Shown one piece after another: positions 27,991 to 40,195 of a DNA stretch of 64,000 nucleotides. The notes below the pieces were generated by a model. That model searched no databases. It was not told the DNA's origin and saw only the letters and a program-made list of their open reading frames with translations. Source of the stretch: Chrysomallon squamiferum (Eukaryota; Mollusca; Gastropoda; Neomphalida; Peltospiridae); contig CM022679.1 of assembly GCA_012295275.1 (NCBI GenBank), positions 22,246,610 to 22,310,609 on the forward strand, given 5' to 3'. The position numbers and the translations under genes were made by a program. The first letter of the stretch is position 1; every line of letters starts with the position of its first letter.

Positions 27991-28200
27991 CCACTGCCAT
28001 GGGATCGTTAATTGATTTTGAGCCGAATGTGAATATTATATAAAACACGGTGAAGAACATATTAAGACAGTTATATAAATTCGTACTATGAAACTAAATG
28101 TAACAGTTCCCTAAGTCACTCAACACAACGTCTGAGCCAGTATTGAACATGTTTGGTTTCTGTTTTGTTTTGGTCGCGCCACCACTGTCGCTCCTCCCAC

Positions 28201-28438
28201 CAGTGTTGCCAAATTAGCTGATTTCCGGCAAGATTTAGCCAAATTTGGCAGAATTTGGCCGAAAATTTTTTCATTTAGTGGCTAGATTTTTTGTAAGAAT
28301 ACTTGAGAAACTATTCATAAAAATGCACAGATAAATTTAGCCGTTTTCTTTAGCCATTTACTATTAAGTCTAGCCAGTTTTTAGCCATTTTCAAAGCTAG
28401 TTCTAGCCGATTTCTGTATGAGCCATCTGGCAACACTG
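28201..28438. mobile_element. hAT-type MITE nested in the larger hAT element
   Basis: 238 bp with 11-bp terminal inverted repeats CAGTGTTGCCA. It is flanked by a perfect 8-bp duplication CCTCCCAC at 28193-28200 and 28439-28446, the size expected for hAT transposition. The interior is rich in 'tagcca' motifs and has no coding capacity. Confidence 0.9.
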
Positions 28439-28519
28439 CCTCCCACTTACCTAGTGTTGTACTCGCACTTGCAGTGACACGTAGTTAGTTTTGTTTGAGT
28501 GATTCTTAACCCTTTAAAA

Positions 28520-30064
28520 ATGAGTGTAAGAAAGAGAAAGTACAGCGATGATTTCTGGAAGTGGGGATTCACTGACATAGTTATTGCAGGTGTGGAAAGA
28601 CCACAGTGTGTAGTATGTTTGGAAGTTCTTGCTCATGAGTCTATGAAACCAGCTAAACTTCAAAGACATCTCCAAACTGATTTGAAAGATAAAAGTATTG
28701 ACTTTTTGAAAGCAAAAGTTGTTGGTGTCAAAAGCCGCCGGCTTGATAGCAGTGGATTATTTCAAAACAAAAATTTAGCCGCCATTGAAGCTTCATTCAC
28801 GGTTGCATTAAGAATAGCACATGCTAGAAAACCACACACAACAGCTGAGAATCTTAGTTTTCCATGCACCAAAGATATTGTACGTCTCATGATCGGTCCT
28901 GAAGCAGTAAATAAATTATCGCCTTTCTCCGTGTCAAACAATACGGTAAAACTACTGCTGCTGATATTTTTGATAATTTCTTCAAAGAACATTCAATCGA
29001 ATGGGAGAAATTGTGCGGAGTTTGTACTGACGGGGCACCTGCAATGCTCGGCTGTAAGTCTGGCTTCCAATCGTTAGATAAAAAAGTGACTCCAGAAGTA
29101 ACTGGGACTCACTGCATGATTCATCGACAAGTATTAGCTACCAAGACGTTACCTGAACCATTCAAAGAAGTGCTTAACCGATTAAAGCAGTAAATGTCGT
29201 TAAATCAAGGGCACTTGCAACACGGCTCTTCAAAGTTTTATGTGAAGATTTGGGTTCAACGCATGAAGCACTATTGTTTCACACAGATGTAAGGTGGCTC
29301 TCGAAAGGAAAGGCGTTGAAGAGATTTTTTGAATTGAGAGGAGAGCTGCAAATATTTCTCGCTTCTCAAAATGCAAGCGAATATGAATCATTGTTTACGG
29401 ATGAATTTACGTTGTGCATATTGGCATACCTGGTCGACATTTTTGAGATATTTAATAGTATTAATACAGGATTACAGGGTAAGGAAAGTACGATAATATC
29501 TTTGTCTGAAAAGATATCGTCTTTCAAAATGAAATTGGAACTCTGGATCACCAAAATTAACCAAAAGAAATTATACATGTTTCCAACACTTGCCCAATTT
29601 GTTGAAGAAGCGGCAAATGAAATTAACATTGATGACTTATATGGCTTGATACAATAGCATTTGGAAAATCTTACTGTTCAAATAAGAAGTTATTTTCCTG
29701 ATGAATGTTGCAAATCTTTCTCCCTTACAATCAACCCTTTCAATGCCAGTGTATCTGATGTCCCTGAAGCAGCAGAAGAAGAGTTCATCGACTTAACAAA
29801 CAATTTTGAAGCTAAATCATGGTTTTGTGAACTGCAACTACAAGAATTTTGGGCAAAAAGTTTCCAAAAATTCCCAGTAATATCAGAAATCGCAATAAGG
29901 AATTTATTACCGTTCCCAACAACTTACTTATGTGAAGCAGCATTCTTAAAAACAAGTACCGAAATAAATTAAATGTGGAACACGACTTGAGGTGTGCTAT
30001 ATCGACAACGGAGCCCAGGATAGAATTGCTAGTTAAAAAACTGCAATACCAGCCGTCTCATTAA
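28520..30064 (+). pseudogene. hAT transposase (ZBED5/Charlie-like), inactivated
   Basis: It begins MSVRKRKYSDDFWKWGF and has a BED-finger-like region (PQCVVC...KLQRHL) whose final His appears lost. Then comes ALRIAHARKPHTTAENL, an internal deletion that removes the region expected to hold the first catalytic Asp, then CTDGAPAMLG, THCMIHRQ, HTDVRWLSKGKAL and the C-terminal dimerisation block with YLCEAAF and NVEHDLRCAISTTEPRIELL. Frame changes occur near 28950, 29190 and 29950, and there is an in-frame TAG at 29655-29657. It cannot make an active transposase. Confidence 0.85.
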
Positions 30065-30744
30065 GGTCAGTTCATAAACATACTTCACATAACGGTGGAA
30101 ATTTGTGTGTTCGAATAATTTTGAATTGATTTGCAATTAATTAATGTTTGTAGGAGCTTTGGAATTTTTTATGAATAAATTTGAAATTAATCATGAATTT
30201 ACGGAACGTATAGTTACTTCACGAATAAATAATCTATAATTCAATAATCGCAATATATGGCAGTTTGTTGTACAAAAAAACTGAATGTATATATAAGATA
30301 TTTTAAGGATTGGGGTCGCTTCCTGATTGCTTGTTCTAAAATGGGTCGCTATATTTGAAAGGTTGGGAACCACTGGCTTAGAATATTACAGAATAGTTGA
30401 CGGAAACGCCATTTATGGATATTTTACGTTTGCTATTTTTCAGATGAACTCAAGGGAATTAACAACAATAACCTTCTTATTTCGATGCATTTACTTCCCT
30501 TGAAAAATATATAACAATTTTTTTAATTTTTTTTGGTTTTGTTTGTTTATTTGAACGAAATACACTAAATTATTTGTTTTCTGGGCAACAGAAAAATAAC
30601 CGATAAAGTGTCATATTCTAAATCGATGATGTGACAGAATTATACTGTTATTTTCATTTCCAGACAGTTACATTTAAATAGAGGTATAAACACTTTCCTC
30701 CATATACAGTTAATAAGTCCCTTTTCCAATAAGAGACTTACCTT

Positions 30745-30832
<88 letters not shown>

Positions 30833-30849
30833 TTAAAAAAAAAAAAAAA

Positions 30850-31040
30850 AAAAATTTGAGCCATTCCATTTTTCTTCCAATCAGATTTGTTTCAGATAAA
30901 AATATGGGTTTCTGGGACATTTTCTAAACAGCCTTTCTTCACTTCTTGCAGTCAACTCACATTACTTCTTATCAGTTTTGTTTAAGAGCAGAATTCTTGG
31001 TATTAAGTTACATTTTGCTGCTTATATTTGAAACACATTA
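30850..31040 (+). promoter_or_regulatory. Orphan partial copy of the subfamily-A 5' flank
   Basis: Matches the sequence before the A genes ('gagccatt', 'ccaatcagattt', 'tttctgggacattttcta', 'aagttacatttt') but stops before the TATA-like element, and no gene follows directly. Confidence 0.6.
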
Positions 31041-31169
31041 TATTTAACAACAGTAAGTAATATGTCCAATGTGATATTTTTAACAACAGTGTGATATTTC
31101 TTGATCACATCAGTGAATTAGAGTTAATTTAATACAATGGGCTGCATATTCTGTATCATATGACGGCGA

Positions 31170-31600
31170 TGTCCATATCATTCCAAAGCTTTATTTTTGT
31201 TTTGTTCACTCTGAATTCAATATGAAATTTAATTATCTCGACAAAATATCTTATAAAATAATTTTTATTCCTACATCATATATGCTTCAAAATATACAAC
31301 AATTCTAATTATATCGTATTACTATTATATGATAAGCCTTGTGATATCAAATAGTATTGAACCATGTCGTATAAAATTCATATATAAAATTGTACATCAT
31401 ACCGTGTCAAATATCGTTACTCATGTGAAGAACTTAATAAAATTATATCGTATCGTTACTTATCTTATCACATATACATATGGCGTATGATATCGTATTG
31501 TACAATATCATAATATGCAACATCCTATGCAATATGAAGTCTATACGACATCAAACCATAGAAATGCGTGTTATTGTCGATTACTTTCTGTAATGAAACA
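31170..31600 (-). repeat. Right arm of a degenerate inverted repeat
   Basis: Diverged reverse complement of 25620-26090. Confidence 0.6.
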
Positions 31601-32129
31601 TGCCCGTTTGATTACAGAAAACTAATCGCGTCATCAGACAACTTGGTAATGTTTATCTGTCGCTAAATCATATGTCAGTGGAGAACTGGTATTTACTGTG
31701 CTGTTTTCATACAGTACTATTAATTATTATTTACAATGCACACGAATTAACAGTTAGAAATACTGAAAATTGGGGTCATTCCTATTATATGTTCATCATA
31801 ATTGCGAAACCGGTTCTGTTTTGTTTCTTCACTTTGATCTTTGTTATAAAATTTTAGTATTTGTTCATTATTCAAAAAGCGACGTAAAAGATAAAAGTGA
31901 ACGCAACTAACGAAACAACAGATTTAAAAGACGAGTTGGAAAAATAGATATTGTCGTCAGCTATTAACACGCATTAGAATCAGTTCTATTTTCCCATGAA
32001 ACAAGATTCTGGTTTGGAAATACAATGTCAAAAAAAAAAAAAAAAAAAATAAATAAATAAATAAATAAATTAAAAATTAACAAATAAAAGAAAAAAATAA
32101 TAAACACTGTGAAACTTGAGCTGTTTTCT

Positions 32130-32364
32130 CCTTCTTCCAGTCAGATTTATTTTTTTTGGATAAAAAAATAATTTTCTCAGGCATTTTTTTTTACACCATT
32201 TCTTATCTGCTTAAAATCGAATTAACATTACGTCCTGCCAGCTTTATTTAAAAATAAAAGTCTTGGTATTAAGTTACATTTCGCTATTTCTATTTAAAAC
32301 GAGTTCGTTTCGTTGCACACAACAAATCGGAACGAATAGCGGCAGCATACATCGAACAAACAAA
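32130..32364 (+). promoter_or_regulatory. 5' flank and likely core promoter of gene A1
   Basis: This block is shared with genes A2 (40680-40902) and A3 (53420-53648). It contains a TATA-like TATTTAAAA at 32291-32299, about 66 bp before the ATG, followed by a conserved 'gagttcgtttcgttgcacac' segment. The assignment as promoter is inference from position and conservation. Confidence 0.5.
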
Positions 32365-33960
32365 ATGTTTCCAAGTTCCTTTATATCATGTTTTTTCTTA
32401 CTGTTACTTACATCTGAATGGTACCAGTCTGTTGATATGACTGCACTGATACACACAGATAAATTAAGAGTCGAACAAAACAAAGATCTGGAAACTTTGA
32501 AAAAGGAATTATTTGAGAAAGAAAAACAGTTTCATAAACTCGCTGATGAAATTTCGATCTTGAGAAGTAATCTTGGTTATGAGAAAATATTGAATCTTTG
32601 TCTAGAATCTGCTCGAGAAGTATTTTCTAAACAGGAAGAAAATCTGAGAGAAACTTTGTGGAAAAAGATGAGAACACGACTACGTACTGAAAAAAGTAAA
32701 AGTTCGTTAGCAGCGAGAGATCTGAGTACAAGACTAAAACTCTTAGAAGGTAAAATAGAATTTGTTTTTGATTTTCAAAATACTTTGAATATTACTAAAT
32801 TTGTTTTAAATATTTTCCCTATTCCTTCTATTCCAATTTTTAAGATATTATTTCTTTATGAATTAACAACATCGGTGATAAAGAATATATGGCATTATAA
32901 TAAAAAAATAACACGAGATGAATCATGGATTTTGTGCTTTTTAAATGTAAAAAAAAGAAGAAATTAAACAGTTAAATGTGGTTTTATTACTCTAATTTAT
33001 TTATTTATTTATTTATTTATTATTATTATTAATATTATTATTATTATTTATTTATTTATTTATATATTTACTTATTTATTTATCTTATTACAAGATATGT
33101 CGATTGACACAGATGAACTGCAGTATACCTCAGCTGATAAAAGAATATTTCAGATCGTCAACACTATTAATTCTACTTTTAAGGAAGATAACAAGCTATC
33201 TAGACCACAGGGCACTGTCACTCTGAACCAGGAAGGAGGTAATACCGTCGTTGTTATCGATTATAATAATAAATGTGTGAAATCATTTTGGTATGATCCA
33301 TTTAAAGACAGAGAATACAGAAGCAGGCTAACAGTTGTTTGTTACGACAGAATGGCAAAACTCAGTGAAACACAGGTTGTCGTTGGGTGTTGGAGTAGTC
33401 CAAGGATACAAATAATAAATGTAAACCCTAGTTTGAGTCTTCATTCAACAATCAAAACACCAGAAAACAATAAAGGTCTGGATGCCATGGTGTCGTCAAC
33501 TGAAAATGGTCTAGAAAAAAGAATTTTAACAGGTCATGAAAACGGTTTGTCAGTTATCAACCTAAAAGGTGAACTCGTGAAAACAATGGATATGGACATC
33601 ACAGGAAGAAATTACACAAAGTATCCACGTTTCCTGACATTAACACCTGCTGGTAATGTAATTATTTCAGACAGTAAAATGAGTCTTGTTTGTATCTCGT
33701 TAAACAGAACTGTGTTATGGAGATACAATCAGAAAAGTTCTGCAGGTGTTACCAGTGATGCACAGGGAAACGTGTATGTTGCTGTCTACTCATACAATAA
33801 AGTAATTCTTTTGTCTCCTGAAGGAAAGTTTATAAAAAATGTTTTAACAAGCAGTGATCACTTAAAAGACCCGAATGCCATATTCTATGATTCCAGTACA
33901 AGACGACTTTATATTACAGAGTACTTGACTGGGCTGATCAAAATATATGAACATCAATGA
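32365..33960 (+). CDS. Gene A1: secreted coiled-coil plus NHL-propeller protein
   Basis: Two exons, 32365-32749 and 33095-33960 (GT-AG intron of 345 bp, phase 1), predicted 416 aa. Exon 1 gives a signal peptide (FISCFFLLLLTS) and an alpha-helical coiled coil (LETLKKELFEKEKQFHKLAD) with a conserved Cys in LCLESAREVF. Exon 2 gives a six-bladed NHL-like propeller; visible blade strands include VVVIDYNNKCVKSFW, NGLSVINLKGELVKTM, LTPAGNVIISD, GNVYVAVYSYNKVILLSPEG and RRLYITEYLTGLIKIY. TRIM-NHL proteins have coiled coil plus NHL, but RING and B-boxes are absent here and a secretion signal is present. Start chosen at the ATG opening the signal peptide, not the in-frame upstream ATG at 32263, which would bury it. 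Function unknown; an extracellular, probably oligomeric recognition protein is an inference. Confidence 0.85.
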
Positions 33961-35000
33961 CTGACATTAAAACATAAATTACTGTATTCTTACTGAACAC
34001 ATAAGAATCTCACTGCAAGTGTAAATGTTAAATTCATATTTTAAACTATGACTGAAAGTTTGAGTTAATATAAATTATTTCTTATTCTTTTTAGGATTTC
34101 AAGCAAATGTATGACGCCATTGACTGAAGTTGAGAAATTAATTATTTCTCAAATAAAAAAGTATTCTTTTGTTTATGATTTCAGAAATGCTTAAATGAAA
34201 TATTTAAGAATAAGGTTTTCCTTATGGGGTTTATCATGCATCACTTAACCTTATTTTTGACGGATTGTGAGATTTCAACTGAGAATTATTACGGCATATT
34301 ATATTTTGTTTTTGGTTTTATATTTTATACACATTTGTGTATTCCAGAAAACATTCTGACAGCTGATTCGTGAGGAGAATTTATAAATATTTATTTATTT
34401 ATTCGGTTGTATATAAGATTTCACATTGTAGATATTATGTTGTTTTGACATCGTAGTACTGGATATTATGTTAGATAGCGTTATATTATGTAATCAGAAC
34501 AAGAAAACAATCAGAATAGTTATATTTACGAACGAAGTACATGTACATATGGATAAATTATAAAATAAAAGCTAGCGTTGGAAAACATTTCGTTTTATTT
34601 TTACTTTTTGTTTTGTTTTGTTTAGTTGATAATATTTTTCTAAGTCTAATGGTACAATAGCCTTCTGTTACATCAGTAGAATTTACTTTGCAATATTTTC
34701 TTTAATTTGTGTTTTTTTTTATCATTATTAGTATTTTTTGTTTATTTGTTTTCACTGAATTTGCGAAGCTAACAAATGGTTTTCTTTCTATTTATTTATT
34801 TAATAGTAAATTTCTAATTATAGAACTTAATTAATACGTCTTGATTATGCAATCCACCTTTGAAAGAATCAGAACAAAAATCGCATGGTCATCCAATGTC
34901 ATTATTAGACTCAGTGACTCAATTATCTCATCGCTATAAAACAAATATCATTATATTTATTTGGGTTGTTGATACCATGTCAAAATTTATTGATGTTCAA

Positions 35001-35119
<119 letters not shown>

Positions 35120-35589
35120 CCAAATATCTCCCTACAACTTAGGTGAAACAGTTGGTTTTTTAAAAAACCTATTATACATATATGTGTGTGTGTGTGTTAA
35201 TGATTCTGAAATAACATACATTATTCTATAAAATAAACAACACACCCTTAAACAAAATTTTATAATCCGAAGTAAATATCACACCTTTAACATGGAGGAT
35301 GTTCGATATTTTGAGAAAATATTTAAATCGAAATTCAGAGGAAATACTTTCTTAATTCAACCTTTAGGTTAAGACTGCTATGTATAACCTTTCTTTGGTG
35401 ATCTCGTAGTATGAACATTGAGGTTGACTGATGTCGTCCTAATTGGATGAAGCATCTTTCATATAACCTACCATGATCAGAAAAAAAAAAGTCACTTTAT
35501 TCTTATAAAATCAGCAACGAACACATTTCCTTGGGATCACACTACACACAGTATGGATCTAATATATTATTGTCCCAGAAAGTTTTTCT

Positions 35590-35785
35590 TTTCTGAGTGA
35601 TCAGATCAGATAGAGAGATTTATTACATACAGTGATGTGACCAGCAGGTGTTAATTTAAAATAATAGTTAGTTGTTTGGGGTTTGTTTTATTTTTTACCT
35701 ACAATATCAGTATCCATTGATTTTATGATTTCACCTTGATTATTAATAATTGTTAGACTGTTTTTACAAATCGTGTTTCAAATCG
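35590..35785 (-). pseudogene. Decayed propeller-exon fragment
   Basis: On the minus strand it reads NSLTIINNQGEIIKSMDTDIVG then LTPAGHITVCNKSL, matching the NGLSVINLRGEMIKSMEIDIAG and LTPAGNVIISD blades of the neighbouring genes, but with stops and frame changes. A relic of a lost family member. Confidence 0.75.
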
Positions 35786-36877
35786 AAACTGTGATTGCAT
35801 TGATAATGTGTTATGTCTTAGTTTTATTTTTCATATTTAAATGCAGATTCAGTTTAGGATTTAGATTAATTGACTCTATCTTTGTTTTATCGTAGTAAAT
35901 TACAGCGTTTTATTTTTGCTGTCCTATGCCAACCAGTACTTCCTAAATATAACTTAGTTTTAACATTTTCGGAATCATCAGTCACAGTAATTTCTCCGGT
36001 CTGGAAAATACAGGAAAACACTGTTATCGTCAACAATAGAAATTTTAGCTGTGTTCGTGACTGTAAACTCTCGCTTGCGAAACCAGAGAAATCAGTCCTC
36101 ACCTCTATAACTAATAACTAACTAACTAACTAACTAAATAATTAAATAAATAAATAAGATAAGTTAAGATAAGATAAGATAAGATAAGATAAACTAAGAT
36201 GTCTGTCTGTATATGTATGTATTCGTGTGCGTTAAGTTGATCCAAAATATACATCCAGACAGTTAATAACATACTATCATAATTTGACATATTCAGTAAC
36301 ATGTCTGGACTGTTGTGTCTTTTTGGTATTCTCATTTTGCTCTTGTTTAAATCCTACCTCAAACTGTATGTTAATGCAGTTGAAAATACAAGTATTCAGA
36401 ATTAATAACACACATCAAATGGTCGATAACTTTGAACAGTTAAAATTACTTTTCAATTAACTTTGCAACGAAATCTCTTCTCTAAAAATCCCCAAGTTGC
36501 AGATAAATACAACATGGAAAAACAAGTTACACATCTGCTTATTCTAGAAACAAAGACCTTTTTCTTCAGTCTTAAACTTATGAAATAAACCATTTTTGTT
36601 GCTATCTTATCTTTGGTTGTATGTTACTATTTTTGTTTCTGTATCTCGAAATTAAAAATGCTTTGAGTAAACTACTGTTGATTGTAAACATTTCTTTCAC
36701 TGCTTACACTCGATAACTGATAGGTCTGGGATTTTTTATCAAATATTTATCGCAAAACTTCGGCTTCAGAGCTTGACATTTTATCATTCGACCCGAATAC
36801 CTAGCTGCAATTTTAGCTGCAATAACGTAAGAGTTCTTCAGAAATAAACGACGTTTTCAAAGCAGGTTGTCTTCACA

Positions 36878-37539
36878 ATGTTTGAGAAAACATTTCTGTT
36901 TTATGTTCTGCTGACTTTACTAATACCTCATATTGGATACTGCAATAACACGATTTCGCTTTTGAAGAAAGATAAAACAGAAGGCTCTGTAGTAAGTAAC
37001 ACTGAATCTTTAGAACGTAAATTAATAGAAAAGGAAAAACTGTTTTATCAACTCGCGGATGATATTGCGAACCTGAAAATGCATCTTGGATACAAACATT
37101 TATGGAAAGTGTGTCTTGAATCGGCTCAAGAGGTATTTTTTAATCAGATGGAAGATTTGAAGCAGGTATACTGGGAAAAAGTGATGACCCGATTAGCCAT
37201 TGAGAAAAGGAAAAGTTCTTTGAGATCCCTTTTTTTCAGTCGTTCAGTGAAATTTATGGAAGACGAAACAGGTAATGCTACGTTCTACATTCTGTCTTAT
37301 TAAAATAAAATAGAATTCTCTCACACATGAAACATTGCAACGTCATATATATTATTAGTACTCTTTAGTGAAAAAAAATTCAACTAATAAAGCATTAAAA
37401 ATTAATAATGCAGTTTCGAAATCTTTAAATGAAATTCGATGCGATATCCTCATAATTTGTATTAATTTCTTTAGTATTGTTATTCCTGTTATTTATTGTT
37501 GTTGTTGTTGTTGTTGTTCTTCTTCTTATTGTTATTGTT

Positions 37540-37573
<34 letters not shown>

Positions 37574-38631
37574 CTGTTATTTTTGTGATCAAATTTATTA
37601 TTATTAATTTTTTAAATAATATTCTGTTATGAATTAACTAAGATTACAAATTTCGATAAATACAACTTTATGTCAGCATGGAACATATTCTACCCCGTTA
37701 TTGAATTATTCAAAAGATTGTAATGTCTTTTTTTTTAATGATGTATATTTTTATTGTAGATGTAAAGAAAAAAATAGTACGTCCGTCTATATCAGCAACT
37801 GACAGGATATTTTCTATTACTAATACGATTAACGCAACAAGCAAACAAGATAAACACATATCACGACTATACGACATTGTTGTACTTAAACAGAACGACA
37901 CAGACGTCATTGTTGTTACAGACTGGAATAATCAGTGTGTTAAATCATTTTGGTTTGACCCTCTTCAAGACAGAGAATTCTCAAGTAGATGGTGTACGGA
38001 CAAGGTGCACACTCTAGCGAAACTTAGCGAAACACGGATTGCTGTAGCCTGCCAAGGTAACAAAACAATTTACATAATAAACGTGGATCCTGTTTTGAGT
38101 CTTCATTCTACCATAAACTCAAACAGTAATAACCTCGGTATTCATGCTTTGACATCGCAAACCCTGACTGGATCAGAAACGCGACTTGTGATTGGACATT
38201 ACAACGGTTTGTCAGTTATCAATCTCAGAGGCGAGATGATCAAATCAATGGAAATAGATATCGCTGGCAGAAAATACGCGAGAAACCCATTTTTCTTAAC
38301 AGTGACTACTACTGGTAACATAATTGTGTCAGATGAAACAAATGGTTTAATTTGTATAACAGAGAAAAGACAAATACTGTGGAACTATACACTGAAAAAC
38401 CCACACGACATAGACTGTGATGATGATGGACACGTATACGTTGCAGATTATAATAGAAATAAAGTGATTCTGGTGAGCAGTAACGGAACATTTGTTAAAG
38501 ATGTCCTCTCTACTAATAACGGTATTGCCAAACCATGTGGTCTTCACTATGATTCAATCAAAGGACGATTATATGTAGCTGAAAACCAGTCTGGCTTGAT
38601 AAAGATATTTCAACATCAAAGACGTCGATGA
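36878..38631 (+). CDS. Gene B1: secreted coiled-coil plus NHL-propeller protein
   Basis: Exons 36878-37271 and 37760-38631 (intron 488 bp, GT-AG, phase 1), predicted 421 aa. Signal peptide LFYVLLTLLIPHIGYC; coiled coil around SLERKLIEKEKLFYQLADDI; conserved Cys in VCLESAQEVFF. The propeller in exon 2 has VIVVTDWNNQCVKSFWFD, NGLSVINLRGEMIKSM, GHVYVADYNRNKVILV and GRLYVAENQSGLIKIFQHQ. The TDWNN and VADYNRNKV words are the most NHL-like in the cluster. The frame upstream of exon 2 (ATG at 37723) is open but intronic; the acceptor at 37758-37759 and phase match with exon 1 decide the structure. AATAAA at 38849-38854 could end the transcript. B2 is nearly identical, differing chiefly in a one-codon indel and two His/Asn changes in propeller loops. 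Confidence 0.85.
37496..37590. repeat. (TTG)n-rich tract in the intron of B1
   Basis: TTG/TTC/CTG units; the same tract lies in the intron of B2 (50122-50210). Confidence 0.9.
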
Positions 38632-38653
38632 TGGCATAAAAATGATTTAAATT

Positions 38654-38700
<47 letters not shown>

Positions 38701-39495
38701 CCAAACGAGTGTACGTGTTCATACCTATATACATATATATTTATATATACACAGACACATTATACTACCGTGTTAGTGTTATCTATGCCTAATCGTGTAT
38801 ATGTATATACATACATACACATACACATATGATAATGCTTTTAGACAAATAAAATGATTACAAATATTTAAAAACAAACTTTTCTTACACAATCATTATA
38901 TAATACCTTTGATATATATATTTTTTTCTTATTTTATCTTATTTTTATGTCCATAAATATAACAACATTTTCTAAAATTTAGCCATTTTTAAAAAAAAAA
39001 AAACCCATGTTTAATCTCATTAGAAATAATACTTATTGTTGTTAAATACATAACGTAATAGAAATTTTTAATTTTTTTTTTGTTTTTGTTTTATTTTTTG
39101 GAAAATCAGTAACTGAAGAAAGAGGAATTACAGCGAGGAAAGTAAATAAAGATCAGCATTATAAAACCTGAAAAGAATTCCTAGAATGAATGAGACACAC
39201 GTTTGAAAGGTTAAACAGTGTGCATATATAGCAAAGTATTCTTGCTTTCTCTTTGTTTTTTCGACTGTATTTCACACATTCATTCCATACTTGATAAAAT
39301 GTTTCGTCGATGTGACATAATTTTTACATCACCTTTATTCATAACAAATAAGTGAATGTTAATTTAATAAAAACAACATTTATTACTATTATTATTATTA
39401 TTATTATTGTTATTATTGTTATTATTATTATTGGTGTGGCATTGGATGGAACGTGTGATAGCCTATAGTTCTTAAAAATATACTTGTACTATATT

Positions 39496-39601
<106 letters not shown>

Positions 39602-40142
39602 ATTACTTGATACTTTTGAATGATGAGATTTGAATATTATAGATAATTGAGGGACACGCCTTTGATGGATATTTCACTTTTGATAATTCGTTGCAGCATC
39701 ATTGTTTTTTTCGATCAACTCAAGGGAACTAACAACTAAAACATTTTTCAATCGATGGATTTATCTCCCTTAAAAATATGAAAAGCTATTTACGTCAGAA
39801 CGTCATGGAACAAAAATTATATTTTCATACAAATGTAATATTATATCGGGATATTTTTGTTTTATTTGTATATTGGAACGAAACACACTAAATTAATTGT
39901 TTTAAGGTCAACAGAAGAATAAACAAGAAAATGTCATATTCTACACTGATGCTGTGACGGAATTATAAAATTATAATATTAATTTCCTTTGCTAGCAGTC
40001 ATAAACAGTGGTATATGCACTTTCCTACATACACAATTAATGACTCGCTTTTCTAATATGATACATACCTTTATTTAGTTAGAATTACTTAGATTTAGAA
40101 GTAAGATAATAATAATAATAACAAAAACAAACATTCAGCGGT

Positions 40143-40195
<53 letters not shown>

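Larger units (their letters stand above)
28100..30375 (+). mobile_element. hAT transposon, Charlie/ZBED5-like, decayed
   Basis: The 3' end GGTTGGGAACCACTG (30361-30375) is a typical hAT-Charlie terminal repeat and abuts GCTTAGAA, sequence that is continuous in a related copy near 26797. The matching 5' terminal repeat is not found, so the left boundary (about 28100) is approximate. The element carries a broken transposase (28520-30064) and a nested MITE (28201-28438). Confidence 0.75.
30376..32130. other. Rearranged region upstream of the first subfamily-A gene
   Basis: 30376-30740 is similar to 39620-40080. (AAT)n lies at 30750-30832. 30850-31040 is a truncated copy of the A-type 5' flank. 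31170-31600 is the right arm of the degenerate inverted repeat. The rest is AT-rich with no gene seen. Confidence 0.55.

Noticed and set aside
32263-32364. In-frame upstream start for gene A1 (and equivalents for A2, A3)
   Set aside because: It would put 34 residues ahead of a clear signal peptide and translate the TATA-like promoter block; the ATG at 32365 is the better start.
35870-36121. Overlapping 83-aa plus and 71-aa minus frames
   Set aside because: I tested both against the NHL-propeller pattern because a relic exon lies next door, but saw no convincing match.
37723-37759. ATG upstream of B exon 2 as a gene start
   Set aside because: This stretch is intronic and ends in a poly-pyrimidine/AG acceptor whose phase matches exon 1.
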